Part shown: one piece after another, positions 47,156 to 58,738 of the stretch
Numbering within the stretch: the stretch's first letter is position 1
Layout: each line of letters begins with the position of its first letter
DNA from: Cryptomeria japonica
Taxonomy: Eukaryota > Streptophyta > Pinopsida > Cupressales > Cupressaceae
Length of the DNA: 64,000 nt
Assembly (NCBI RefSeq): GCF_030272615.1
Contig: NC_081408.1
Span: forward strand, 767,783,330 to 767,847,329
Direction: 5' to 3'
Translations under genes and position numbers: made by a program
Notes under the pieces: model-generated
Told to the model about the DNA's origin: nothing
The model's input: the letters and a program-made list of their open reading frames with translations, nothing else
Databases searched by the model: none

Positions 47156-48888
47156 CCGTAGAGGGCTCCCTATGAATCAGTATTGTATCATTTTTGTATG
47201 ATGATGTAGACACCTTCGGGTGATTGTAGCCATATGATTTTGACATCATTGTATCATGACACTTTATATATATATGAGATGATTCTTCTTTGCAGCAGCT
47301 ATATGCATGTGTACCTATGTGATGCGATGTTCTTATGTGATGCTTATGATATGGATGCAAATATGTACATAATGAAATGCAATATTTTTGTCTTTTATGT
47401 TTTATAAATATGTTATGCCAATGCAAATGTGAATGTATGAAATGCTAATGAATATGATAATGCAAATGATTATTTACATGATGAGAATATAAAATGTGCT
47501 AACATGTGTTATGTGCAGGATGTGATGCAATTGTGATATCTCTATGTATGTATGAAATGCTTATATGTGGTAATGCAGGTGCAACTACATGAAATGCAAA
47601 TGTTTTTGTTGTGTCATTATACTCAGTCATGTGATAGAGGCTACGCAGACTCGAGAAGGACGATGAAAGTCAATCAAGAAAGGGGGATGAAAGACAAAAG
47701 ATATGAAAGTGAAAGAGCTTCTTGTGCGTGATCATCATTGAGCTTTATTATGGCAAGTAGGTTATGACAATCGAGGCATATGTTCGACCCAGAAAGTCAT
47801 TGTACCTGTTTGCATGGAGATAAGACAGTCACAAACAAGGAATGCCCTAGTTCACACTAGACTCACAGTGTCCTCATATCCTTGGACAAGTCATAGCATT
47901 ACTAAAAGACAATCCATAGACAACAAATACAAATAGGTGACGATACCCCATCCTCGCCTTTCTAGTCAAAGACATCCTGGAGATAGAATCTCTAGTCAGA
48001 GACATCCTGGAAAAGCTAAAAGACATGTCACCAAAAGATAAAATCAAAAGAAAACCAAGACTCGACACCAACATCCATTGTAGTCCTCAAATTTAGTGTC
48101 TCTTGTCACTTGTATAAGTCTTATTTGATTGCGGTCACAATGTTTACTTTCACATAAAGGATAGATAGCACAGAACCATATGTTGTCTGAGTCTGTTGAA
48201 AGATTTGATTTGTTGAAGCCCATTGTTGCTGCTGTGTCATCTAGAACTGACTGAATCCATGAAACTGATACTTTATTGCGAAGAAGATGGAACTTTATTG
48301 TGGATTGGCGATGCAGATGCTGCTTTATTGCGGATTGTGAGCGGATAGACTGAAGAAAGCTAGAAGAAACTGTACTCCTCGAAACATGTGATGTTCTCAG
48401 TTCCACACCCATCACTACACGTATGATTTGCCTTAGCCACAGATAGGATCTGATTTATTATGGATGGAAACGGAGTGAAAAGGGAGGTTTATTATGAATG
48501 GCTAACCAATCTTGGGTAGATCAATAACAAGCCATGATCGGAATGGGTAAGTTTATTATGGATGAATTGCTCATGAGTGTGTGCAAAGTGAAAGGATGAA
48601 AGTGAATCCTGAAGGAGGGAGGAGCAATGTCTCTACACATGGCACTGGTGACCCAGTTTTCACCATGGTACTTGCCCAGGGTGCCACCGAAGTGGTTTTC
48701 ACCATTGGACGAAATTATTTCTCTTTACTTTTTTCGATTTTTCAATGTTTTTTTGATTTTTTTGTGTCACAAGGCGCTTGTTTGCCAGGTTTTCACCAAG
48801 TAACGATTTTTTTTTTGTTTTATAATTTTTTTTGTATTTTTGAAATTTTTGATTTTTTTGTATTTTTGAATTAGGATAGTCCAAAGAG
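47156..48888 (-). other. Non-coding region between PMD and pol of the Tat element
   Basis: This holds an ATGC/GATG-rich tract (47280-47640), unassigned sequence, three post-pol GGTGAAAAC motifs (48653-48800) and, in element sense, an A-rich tract (48720-48870 shows as T-rich on plus). The 3' ends of the two convergent genes meet here. Confidence 0.6.
48653..48805 (-). repeat. Three post-pol TGGTGAAAAC motifs
   Basis: In element sense GGTGAAAACCTGGCAAACA (48788 region), GGTGAAAACCACTTCGGTGG (48691 region) and GGTGAAAACTGGGTCACCAG (48656 region). The last two can form short hairpins. Element A has one copy after its pol (9279). Confidence 0.75.
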
Positions 48889-49990
48889 CTATGTGTAGAA
48901 CCTACGAAGGTGCATGCTGTTGATAGGATCCTCCAAAGGTTCACCTTCTGTAGTTGAGAGCTGATATGCACCAGATCCATATGCTGCTGTAATGATGTAA
49001 GGACCAAGCCAATTTGGTTCGAACTTGCCCTTCTTCTCTCCGTCTTGCTGATTTTTGGGGTTTTATCTAAGAACCAAGTCACCTACCTCAAATGTGCGAG
49101 GCTTGACCTTGTGATTGTAGCTACGACTCATTCGTTGTTGGTAAGCCTTGAGATGATTAAAAGCAGTATGTCTTCATTCATCCAGTAGTTCAAGCTCTTG
49201 TAAGCGAGAGACCCTATAGTCTTCATCACTGATGATGTTTTGCAAAGAGACCCGTAAAGAGGGTAGCTCGACCTCAATAGGCAAGATGGCTTTAGCGCCG
49301 TAGACAAGTGAATAGGGTGTAGCTCCTGTAGGTGTGCAAACACTTGTACGGTAGGCCCAAAGTGCAGGATTAAGTTGGATATGCCAATTACGGCCAGTGT
49401 CGTCGACTGTCTTTTTAAGGAATTTAAGGATTGTCTTATTAGACACCTTAGCTTGGCCATTACCTTAGGGGTAATATGGCGTGGAGAAACGATGGGAAAT
49501 ATGGAAGTGGTCACAAAGTTCACGAACATCCTGATTTTTGAAGGGACGCCCGTTATCAGTGATAATGGAAACAGGAATACCGTATCGGCAAATGATATAG
49601 TTGAGGATGAACGTAGCAATCTGTTTTCCAGTGACTTGTGTGAGAGGCACGACTTCAATCCATTTTGTGAAATACTTTGTGGTAGTGATAATGAATTTAT
49701 GACCATTGGATGAAGGAGGGTGAATCTTGCCTATGATATCGAGTCCCCACTGACAAAAGGGCCAAGGAGACGCAATTGGTTGAAGTTCTTGTGCTGGCGC
49801 ATGTATGAGGTCTCCATGAATTTGACATTGCTTACATTTCTTGACAAACTGATATGAGTCCTTTTCCATATTGGGCCAGTAATATCCAGTCCTGATGAGT
49901 TTCTTGGCCAAGGTAGGACCACTAGCATGTGGACCACATATCCCTTCATGTACTTCACGTAACGCAATCTGAGCTTCGTCACTTTCTAAA
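48889..49990 (-). pseudogene. pol: Integrase of the Tat element (broken)
   Basis: Zinc-binding HHCC segment: an HASGPTLAKKLI piece, then CKQCQIHGD near 49830. The DDE core has GLDIIGKIHPP, ITDNGRPFKNQD near 49545, and TPYYP followed by a stop at 49467 where element A reads PQGNGQ. The C-terminal part reads ILKFLKKTVDD, AYRTSVCTPTGATPYSLVYG, and YNHKVKPRTF, ending FEPNWLGPYI and a stop at 48889. There are three or four in-frame stops. No chromodomain is present. Several stops fall where element A has a CGA or CAR codon. Confidence 0.92.
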
Positions 49991-50016
49991 CATCTAAGAA
50001 GAGTGCCATCTAGACC

Positions 50017-50660
50017 TCATCGGTATAGGATATCAGCTAAAATGAAATATCGAGAGGATTGGCGAATGAAAGTGAAACATTGGTTATTTGATAGATTAGG
50101 AGGTAGGGTATTGTCACGAAGGTATGTGAAAATGGAACCATATAATTGGGACTCGGGACCGACAACACATATCATCTCAGTAGGAATGATCTCATATGAA
50201 GGAACCAAAAGGTTATCCACCAAGAACTCATAGTGGGTCTCATTTGGAGGTAGATCGATCAGTGAAGCAATTGTAGCCATGGCATCTGCGGCGCGATTCT
50301 GCTCTCTTGGTATCTGCTCAAAATCTATCTTTGTGAAGTGTTGTTTCAGGTCATCCACCTTTTGTTTGTAAGGCATTAATTTTTCATCTTTTGTTTGGTA
50401 ATCATTAGCTGCTTGACGGATGACAAGTTGAGAGTCCCCAAAAACATGAAGTTCCTGGATCTTCCACTGAACTGCGATCCGTAATCCAGTTGTTAATGCC
50501 TCATATTCCGCTATATTGTTAGTGCAAGGAAATGATAAGCGGTATGATTTTGGTATAGAATCCCCTTGAGGAGTTATAAAGAGGATGCCAGCTCTTGCCC
50601 CATGCTATGTGTATGAGCCGTCGAAGTACAGTTGCCATGGCTTCGCATGTGACATTGTTA
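50017..50660 (-). pseudogene. pol: Second, archaeal-type RNase H of the Tat element, plus linker
   Basis: The motif order is WQLYFDGSYT, NNIAEYEALTTGL, HVFGDSQLVIRQ, and REQNRAADAMA, so all four acidic positions of the RNase H fold appear present. A TAG after GSYT (about 50604) breaks it; element A reads Gln there. A roughly 80-residue linker follows, ending ILADILYR and TGA at 50017-50019, before GLDGTLLRCL. Element A has a stop at the same codon. The extra RNase H is the lineage marker of Tat elements. Confidence 0.92.
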
Positions 50661-51123
50661 AAAGGGATTCATCTAGAAATTCTGAACTTAGAGGAACATC
50701 ATCTATCATGGGAGCATCTACTAATTGATCTACGATGGCTTGTCCTTTTATCGCTTTTCTGTCCACATACTCGATGTCAAATTCACTCAGGATCATTACC
50801 CATTTGGCTAGTCGCCTAGTAAGTGTTGCTTTATTGAGAAGGTATTTGAACAGATCTATCCTTGCAACCAACTTAGTCTTATGAGTGAGCATGTAATGTC
50901 ACAATTTCTGCGAAGCAAAGACCACGGCGAGACATGCACGCTCAATTGGTGTGTAGTTTAGCTCATATCCCACCAATGTGCGACTGATATAGTATACTGC
51001 TTTTTCTTTGCCCTCAGCAATTTGTTGTGCTAGGAGTGCCCCTAGTGCTGTTGGAGTAGCTGATATGTATAGTAACAGAGGCTGATCTGGAACTGGTGGA
51101 TTTAGAAGATAATATTTGAGTGT
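50661..51123 (-). pseudogene. pol: First RNase H of the Tat element
   Basis: TLKYYLLNPP begins the segment after a TAG at about 51124. The frame includes LLLYISATP, VYYISRTLVGYELNYTPIER and, after a TGA at 50893, HYMLTHKTKLVARIDLFK and LAKWVMILSEFDIEY. Where the TGA sits, element A has CGA, so a single C-to-T change explains it. Confidence 0.88.
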
Positions 51124-52380
51124 CTAGAAAGCCTGTTGACAGTTATCATCCCGTTTGAATTTGATGTTTTTATGTAGCAGGTGCTGAAAAGGATTACACT
51201 TATCTGCAAGTTGCGCTATGAATCTTTGTATGGACTGGAGTCTGCCTTGTAAGGATCGAAGTTGACTGATATTTCTTGGTGGCTGCATCTCCAAGATGGC
51301 CTTGACTTTTGCTGGATCAACTTCGATTCCTCTTTTGGATACAATGAATCCTAGGAGCTTCCCGGAGGTTACTCCAAAGACACATTTCTTAGGGTTTAAT
51401 CTTACTTTGTATTTTTCCAACCGATCAAAGATGACTGAAAGCATGTCCAAATGTGTATTTCTATCTATTGATTTGCCCAAGAGGTTGTCGACATAATCTT
51501 CCACGGTTACGTGCATGAGATCATGAAAGATAGTAGTCATGGCTCTTTGATATGTAGCACCTGCATTTTTTAGCCCGAAGGGCATGACATTCCAACAGAA
51601 AGTTCCCCAAGGACAAGTGAATGTTGTTTTGTGTTGATCCTCAGGCGTGATCGTTATTTGATTATAAACAGGGAATCCATCCATCAATGATAACATTTCA
51701 TGACCTGCTGTGAGATCAACAATCAAGTCAATATTTGGTAATGGGAAGTCATCCTTTGGACAAGCTTTGTTGATGTCTCTGAAATCTGTACATATTCTGA
51801 TGCTGCGATCTGGTTTACTGACAGGCACTAAGTTGGAGATCCATTCAGGTTAATCAATTGGGTGTATGAATCCAACATCCAATAATTTCTCAAGTTCTAC
51901 TTTGACTAGTAATGCCACTTGTGGATGCATCTTTCTTAATTTCTGTTTCACTGGTTTTGCCCCCGGTTTAACTGTCAAATGATGCATTACCAAATCCGGA
52001 TCTAATCCAGGCATATCAGCGTATGACCATGCAAACTTGATTTGTCGTTCTTTGAAGAAACTTATGAATTTTGACCTTTCTGACTCTGTCAATGATTGAG
52101 CCAGGAATATGTTGTGTGGAACCTCTTCTGTACCAATGTTTGTTTTGATAGTCTCTTCTACCAACATGGATGACTTTTCCTCATATGATGCTGGGAGAAT
52201 GTCAAGCCTTCCATCTTCGGGTGCCTCAGAGAGGTTTTCTCCCTCAGATATGTCCTTTCTTTTTACTTTTTTGGGGTCAGACAGCGCCACAGTGTGGTTT
52301 TCGCCATAAGACCCTTGGTTTGTTCTTATTTTCACATTTTTGTGACTGGAAGGTTCGACACCCTCACTAAAATATGCCAC
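51124..52380 (-). pseudogene. pol: Reverse transcriptase of the Tat element, active site altered
   Basis: The frame 52380-51850 holds FAWSYADMPGLDPDLVMHHL and KQKLRKMHPQVALL. After a TAA at 51847, 51828-51124 carries SIRICTDFRDINKACPKDDF, LMDGFPVYNQITITPEDQ, PFGLKNAGATYQRA, and the box DYVDNLL near 51490. The second catalytic aspartate of YVDD is Asn here, whereas element A keeps YVDD. This alone should abolish polymerase activity. The rest of the palm and thumb is well preserved. Confidence 0.94.
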
Positions 52381-52401
52381 GCTATTGAGTTCTATAGTGT
52401 A

Positions 52402-53055
52402 TCACGCTTTATGGTCCCCAGGGGGAATATCATCTCGTATGCCAAGATAGTCAATAACAGCTTCATCATTTTGGAATGTGTCAAACTGTGCTGGTCCTTC
52501 ATGATCCCAGTCAATGAGTTGGTGGTGAACAAGGGGAAGGCCCTTAATGCCTTTGAAGTTAGCGGGGCTAAGAGTGAAGATGCGGTTATATTTGGGTATG
52601 TCAAGGTAATTATCGAGGTCATCGATGGCACTCTCCTCATCAGTATCGATCATGAGCAAATCCAAATTATCATCACTAGTAGCGCATTCTGGGACAGGTG
52701 TTCTCATCCTATGTGATTTCAACCTAGAACCTTGAGACAAGGACTGTGTGGACTCCTCATGGGTTGTTCCTTGACCAACTTTGAATCTTTTATAAAATTC
52801 CTCTTCTTTTGTGGGTTCATCTGGCTCTCTGAATGTCCCAGTGAGCTTGTAGTCACTGGAGGACTTATCTGAACCCCATTCCCATTCGTTGGAGTTTGTG
52901 GAATAGCGATCCTCCTGTTGAATTTTGGCAGCTTTGATTTGTAAGGCTTCTTCTGTCCTTTGAGTGTGGACCTTGGAAGTTAGGAAACCAAGTCCTTTCG
53001 AGTGTTCCTTTTTGAATGTCAATTTAGGTTGTAAAGGTTCAATGATGCCTTCCTT
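52402..53055 (-). pseudogene. pol: Spacer between protease and RT, Tat element
   Basis: This open stretch of about 200 codons begins after a stop at 53053 with PLQPKLTFKKEHSKGLGF and continues with charged, low-complexity sequence to a TGA at 52402. A spacer of this kind between protease and RT is common in Tat elements. No domain is recognised. Confidence 0.7.
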
Positions 53056-53860
53056 TCATAACCCAAGAGAGCTTTTTCTATCATACCCAAATTTTTGTAG
53101 AATCTTGAAGCCTTTGCCATATTTCTCACATGGTAGACTGATGTGATCTTGTGTGTCATCTTCAATGTCTTTGTAAAGCATTTTGTATAAGTCTTCCTCT
53201 TCCAGTTCGCCCCATCTTTGAAAGGTAGTAGGATCCCATTTGAGTACCATGATGGATACTTGCTTGTTAGGATGTGGTCTTCCATATTCTTTTGGAGAAC
53301 TCATGACTTGTTGTAAGTACATGGTCTGATTTAAAGTGTATTCCCCCATGCCCTTGTCTTGAAATTTGCCTTTAAGCTCACCTTGTTTTGATGTCGAAGG
53401 TTTTAATGACTCAGGATCAATGTATGCTGAAGAAGGAACAACTTTGCGATTACTGGGAATGATGGTCTCAGTTTTTGATCTCAGGTTATTGCAGTATATG
53501 AATGGATTAGGATCACCATTAACTGTTACCTCTACTCCATTGTGGGGAAACTTAATGCATTGGTAATATGTCGATGGGACTGCCCTCATTTCATGAATCC
53601 AAGGGCATCCTAGCAATATGTTATAAGTGAGATCTAGATCCAGGACTTGACAAACCACATCCTTCGTAACTGGCCCAACTCTAAGAGGTAAGGTGACTAT
53701 GCCCTTGGACGAACACTCTTCATCATCATATGCCTTGATGGTGATTTGATTTGTAGAATTGATAGCTTTATCTGAATATCCCAATTGTTTAATTGTGCTC
53801 AATGTACAAATGTTTAGACCAACTCCTCCATCTATCAGGACTCATTTTATTTGATGTTTG
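53056..53860 (-). pseudogene. pol: Aspartic protease of the Tat element
   Basis: VLIDGGVGLNICTLSTIKQL near 53800-53845 is the protease active site (DGG in place of the common DSG/DTG; small residues at this position are usual in this group). LTYNILLGCPWIHEM near 53600 is the second conserved protease block. A TGA sits just before VLIDGG at about 53850. The frame then runs open for about 248 codons to 53056. It processes the polyprotein. Confidence 0.88.
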
Positions 53861-53976
53861 TGTATGAAGGCTTCAACGTGTAGTGGTGCATTATGTGGCT
53901 GACTTACGGAGGCATCATCGAATTTTGTGAATGTAAGGGAGTGTGGAACGGAAAGGTATCCCACCATGGCTTGAAA

Positions 53977-56400
53977 CTAGTCCACGTTCAGATCAGTAGG
54001 AATGACAGTGTCTCTCAAGATTTTGTCAAGAATAGCTTTATGTGCGAGGGATATGCGTAAGAGCTCAAGGATGGAGATGAGCATAGGTGTCTTCCCTAAC
54101 TGTTCTACAAGGTCATACTCAGGCTTAGTTGATGAAGAAGTGATGTTTTTGGCTGGAGCACCTTGCAAAGTGAATTTACCTTGACGAGTTGTGACATTAC
54201 ATTCAGAGGTAGGTTCAGAAGAAGATCCAACACCTCTTAGGACAATCTTGGGTCTCTGGGTAGAATTCTCAGGGTTTTTGTCCTTGATGATAATGGTAGA
54301 GACGTAATTGTCCATCGAGATGTGATTGATAGTTGAATCATAGTTGTAGGATGCTCTGGTATAGTTGGTTTGATCATCTATGGCTTTAGCTTTTCCTTTG
54401 TCATGCTTTGGGAATGGTTCCTTAAACATTTCATGTTCTTGATTGGATGAGTGTCCCTCAATCTCAATGTCACCTCTATCAATGAGATCTTGTATGATGT
54501 TCTTCAGTCAATGACAATTTCCTATCTTATGACCCTTGCTCTTATGAAATTCACAATACTCATCATCATTCCACCAATTTGGTTTAACCTTTGGTTCATA
54601 TGGAGGAAAATCTGGAACTGTGATTACCTTGTTTGCCACTAGCTTTTTGAAGACTGACTCAAGTGGTTCTCCCAATGGGGTGTACTTCCTTCGTGATCTG
54701 GAAGTTGTTTGAGTATTCACTTGATTGTTTGTAGAACTTGATCATGAAAAGATGAATTTGGGTCGCACTGTGTTGGCATCAACAACACCATCATTGACTG
54801 TGTTCTTGTTTTTATTCCAAAATCTCGACTTGTCTTTTCCTTTAAAGTCATCTTTGTTTTCCTTGAATATCTTAATAACTCCTTGTTCAATTAGGACCTT
54901 CTCTGTTGCTAAGCCTTTTTCAATGACGTCCTTGAAGGTGGAAAAACAAGCTTTCCTTAGATCATAGCCAATGTCTTTGTTAACATTCTGGGTGAACATT
55001 TCTACCATTTGTTTTTGTGGAATTTCACAAGAGCATCTGCTGGCTAGATTCCTCCATCTTTGTAAAAATGATGAAAAAGACTCTCCATCTTTTTGCTTGG
55101 TGTTGCACAAAGTAGTGACTGATATGTCTCTCTCTATTTTGTAGGCGAAATGTTGGATAAATGCCTCTGCTAAGTCACCCCATGACTTAATGCCAGGTGG
55201 AAGTTGGGAGAACCATTCCATAGCTTGATCACCTAAGCTTTGTGGGAATAATCTCATCAAATATGTCTCTTCTACTGCTACCTCAATGCAAGCTGTGAAA
55301 AACTATCTTATGTGTGCCTTAGGATCCCGTTTTCCTCTATACTTATCAAATTTAGGCGTCACAAAGTGTGTAGGAAAAGGAGGCATTGGAATGCTCTTGT
55401 CAAATGGATAAGGACATATGTCTCTCATTGTGTATGTTGGATTCGGTGTATTTATGTCCTCCATTTTCTTTTGTAAGTCCCTGATTTGTTGCTCCAAATT
55501 GCTCTTAGGTGGAGATCGACTTCTTGGACCATACCCTATGCTTGAGGCACCAATTGGAGGAGGAGCATGTTGCATATATGGATGATATTGATCATACACA
55601 TGTTCATATGGAGGAGGTCTATAGTGATGCTGCGTATATGGACCACTTGGTATAGATTCATGTTGAGGAACACCATATCTATTTTGTCCATGTATACCAT
55701 ACTCTATAGGTATGCCATGTTCTAATGTGTTACCCCCAAATTTGACATGGGGTTTCCTTGTGTCTAAATTTTGAGCATGCCTTTGAATATCCAATTGCTT
55801 TGGTGGTTGATCCTTAGCATTGATATGTGATTGAACATATTTCTCTGCATAAGACTTCCGTAATGGTCTGCGAAGGTGAGTATTATATGCTTGACCATGT
55901 GTATGTGGGACCTCTGGTTTTTGAAGCAAAGATGATGGTGATTCAGGTACCATATATGGTCCTCTATTTCCTCCACTATTAGGCCTCCTTTGATCCATGT
56001 TGGAGTGAGTTTGTTGCAAAGGTCGATTTTCCATTATTTGAGACATGTCAAAATCATGAGGTATTTTGGCTCCACTTTGTGCCATCATTTGTAAGAAGTA
56101 TTGTCTATCCCTCCTCATTATTTCCTCAACCAATCGATTGAAATGGGGATTTATAATGGATTCTTCCACATCTGCTGAATGTACTGAAAAGTTGTCCATA
56201 TTGTCATTGTGTGTATCATTGTTGTTTGTAGTGTCCATGTTCTCAACATTTGGAATGTTTCTATAGGCATCCATGTCAAGTAATGTGTTATGATCAGTAT
56301 TGAAAAAGACATCATTGTCATACTCATAGACACTCATGTTTGCGGACTCTTGAGCCTCTTTAGTTTCTCTCCTAGATTTTTGAAGACGGGTTTGAACCAT
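53977..56400 (-). pseudogene. gag: Gag of the Tat element (broken)
   Basis: The ATG is at 56400 (MVQTRLQKSRRETKEAQES). An N-terminal disordered, His/Pro/Tyr-rich part leads into the retrotransposon gag domain at about 55300-55000 (FDKYRGKRDPKAHI, a TAG at 55300, then MRLFPQSLGDQAMEWFSQLP and FAYKIERDISVTTL). A zinc-finger-like CEFHKSKGHKIGNCH lies near 54520. Further TGA or TAG stops sit at about 54739, 54505 and 53974. After the last, homology runs on to the protease. Gag forms the particle that packages the RNA. The single-base nature of the breaks suggests recent decay. Confidence 0.88.
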
Positions 56401-56897
56401 GAACTAGGTATTGACCAAGATGTGTGAGACTAGATGAAAATGGAAAAAGTATGGAAGACCAAGAGTTGGATGGAATGTAAATGAATCTGAAGTGTACTTG
56501 CAATGTCCAAAGTGTAAGACCAAGTATGTATGTAGTAGAGTAGGAGTGACTTCCAAAGAGAGGATAGTTTCTCTTGATGAGGTAAGTTGACCTTGACTCT
56601 AAGTAAAACCAAATGAGACCCAAAGGTGATAGACCTTGATGAGGGACCACTTAGCAAAGTGTTGTTGTATGTAGTGTGTTGACAAAGTATGATGAGGACA
56701 AGCAAGTGACCTTTTGACTCAAGTTTAGACAAATGTGAATGCAATGTGAGATGTGAAGCAATGATGGACTGTGTGAGACCCAAAGACAAGTTGAATGCTA
56801 AATGAAACCTGGAGAAATAACCTAGGAAGCTCAAGAATTCCGAAACTGATTGTGTTTGTTTGCTGGACTATAATAGTTTTTTTGTTTCAATTCTGAT

Positions 56898-57191
56898 CAC
56901 AGATGCGCCTGTATACTTCACAGACGCGATTTCCTGACACAGACGTGGTTCTGTTCAACACAGACATGCTTCTGAGATTTTTGCAAAATGCACTATTGAT
57001 TCTGAGAACACTGACATGTTTCTGACCTTCACAGACGCGGTTATACATCACATACGCTATTATGTCAGACACAGACACGTTTCTGAGATTTTTGCAAAGT
57101 GCAATGTTGATTCTTGAAACACAGACGTGTTTCTACCCTTCACAGACACGGTTATACATCACAGATGCTATTATATCAGACACAGATGCGT
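56898..57191 (-). repeat. Leader array 1 of CACAGACGCG motifs (19/21-bp spacing)
   Basis: On plus, CACAGAYGCG-like cores start at about 56898, 56919, 56938, 56959, 57009, 57030, 57049, 57070, 57120, 57141, 57160 and 57181. Steps alternate 21 and 19 within groups of four; about 50 bp separate groups, making a 111-bp higher-order unit. In the sense of gag-pol the core reads CGCGTCTGTG. Confidence 0.9.
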
Positions 57192-57459
57192 TTCTGCAAA
57201 ATTGGTGCAGTTTTTTCCAATCTGTGAAGTCATTTTTGTTATGACCAAATCTGACTATTTGATTGTTTTTCGTGACAAGAGGACATAGTGTTGATAAAGA
57301 CCCAATGTTTGCAAGTGTCTAGACTCAAAATGACTCCAAAAAAAAAAAGTGTGTTGTTTGATGTAAAAATGTTTTGCATACACTTGAAGACACAAAAGAC
57401 ACAATGTTTTGCTGTTTGGTCTTGAATGTTTTGAATGTTTAAAATAAGTCAAGCACAAT

Positions 57460-57830
57460 TCTTATGGCTAGCCAAGACAATAGTTGTTGATCCCACATGG
57501 GGTTTTACCCCCGAGGCTACGCTATTCAGAGTGGATACTTGGATGCTTGACCTCACTGGCTCCAACCTCGACACTCACTTCTTGGGTCAGCCAAGCATCA
57601 GTCCCCACGAAAACTCCTCGTGGCGAACTTTGTATCTCTACTAAGAACCATATGTGTGTGGGCCGCTACCAGAGGTTTGACCTCCTACCCCAACAACTAG
57701 AAGGATTTGGGCTTCTAAAACAAAAAGGTGCTAGTAAGGGCATCTGCTCGTGTGGCCATACATGTGACACTTTTAGCTCTGTAAATACAGAAGGCTCCCA
57801 GCCAGTAGGGGTTACGCCATACAACTGATC
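57460..57830. other. GC-richer island in the Tat leader
   Basis: In an AT-rich leader this 370-bp block is markedly richer in G and C (CCTCACTGGCTCCAACCTCG, GGCCGCTACCAGAGG). A 114-codon plus-strand frame covers it but has no domain and runs against gag-pol. It may be a structured RNA segment. Confidence 0.45.
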
Positions 57831-58417
57831 AAATAAATTTGATCAAACGGGTTTATGGGGAGACATAGTGTCGGTATGAACTAATTAGCACACGTTATTC
57901 ATAGTTTTCACCATGAATACAGTTGTTTATAGTGGTTTGGAAGAGGTGGGTTTTCCTCGCTACCACTTGGGTCATTCTCTTCTCACTAGTAGTCCTAATG
58001 ACCACACAGGAAGACAAGCCCTCTAAAAATTAAACAAAAAGAGCCTATTGCTCAAGACACAAAAGACAATGATTCAATTTTAGTGCACCAATTGAAGTGT
58101 TTGCTAGTCTATGAAAACAAGGCACACAATAAAAATCCAAAAACCCTTGCCAAGGACCTGCAACAAAGAGTTATTAGTAGTTTGGATTGTTTCAAATAAT
58201 CACCCCTTCCTGCAAGCACACAAGTTAGGTAAATTTTTTAACCCAAAAGACTTTGTGAAAATAGGGGCCTTCAACAAAAACGATTTTGCTTTCAAGACAA
58301 GCTGCACCAATTTCGTTAGCTAGATCTGAAAATGTTAGCTCAAAATAAACCAGATCCGAAACCTTAAATGCAAAACCCAAAACCGATTCAATAAACCCAA
58401 AATTTGAAACTGGTGCA

Positions 58418-58672
58418 CACAGATGCGATTACCCTCAACACAAACGCAACTTCATGACGCAGACGCGTTTCTGTGAGACACAGACGTGACTCCAAAACAC
58501 AGATGCGACTTCCGGACACAGACGCGTCTAAAAACACCGCAGACGCGACTTTAGAACACAAACATGGTTTTTGGAACCTGCAAATAAAATATTGTTGATA
58601 ACATAGACGTGATTCTAGATATCGCAGACGCGCCAGAAAGTCAAAAACATGATCTGAAAGTGCGCAGACGCG
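58418..58672 (-). repeat. Leader array 2 of CACAGACGCG motifs (19/21-bp spacing)
   Basis: Cores start at about 58418, 58439, 58458, 58479, 58498, 58517, 58538, 58557, 58600, 58622 and 58662. Most steps are 19 or 21. The best cores are CACAGACGCG and CGCAGACGCG. It lies within 70 bases of the primer binding site. Confidence 0.9.
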
Positions 58673-58738
58673 AAAATATCAAAATGCTGCCGAAAATGTC
58701 AGATCTGCAACAAGGATGTTAAATGCAAAAAAGGACAA

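Larger units (their letters stand above)
56401..58738 (-). other. Long 5' leader of the Tat element
   Basis: 2.3 kb between primer site and gag ATG. It holds two arrays of the CGCGTCTGTG motif and a GC-richer conserved-looking island (57460-57830). It has no supported ORF. Such a leader would carry packaging and translation signals. The island and arrays are candidates. Confidence 0.7.

Noticed and set aside
48720-48870. T-rich run as a polypyrimidine or purine tract of an LTR
   Set aside because: It is not next to any LTR. The true tract of this element is at 43915-43928.
57484-57828. 114-codon plus-strand frame in the Tat leader
   Set aside because: It has no domain, runs opposite to gag-pol, and its openness can be explained by the local GC-rich composition.
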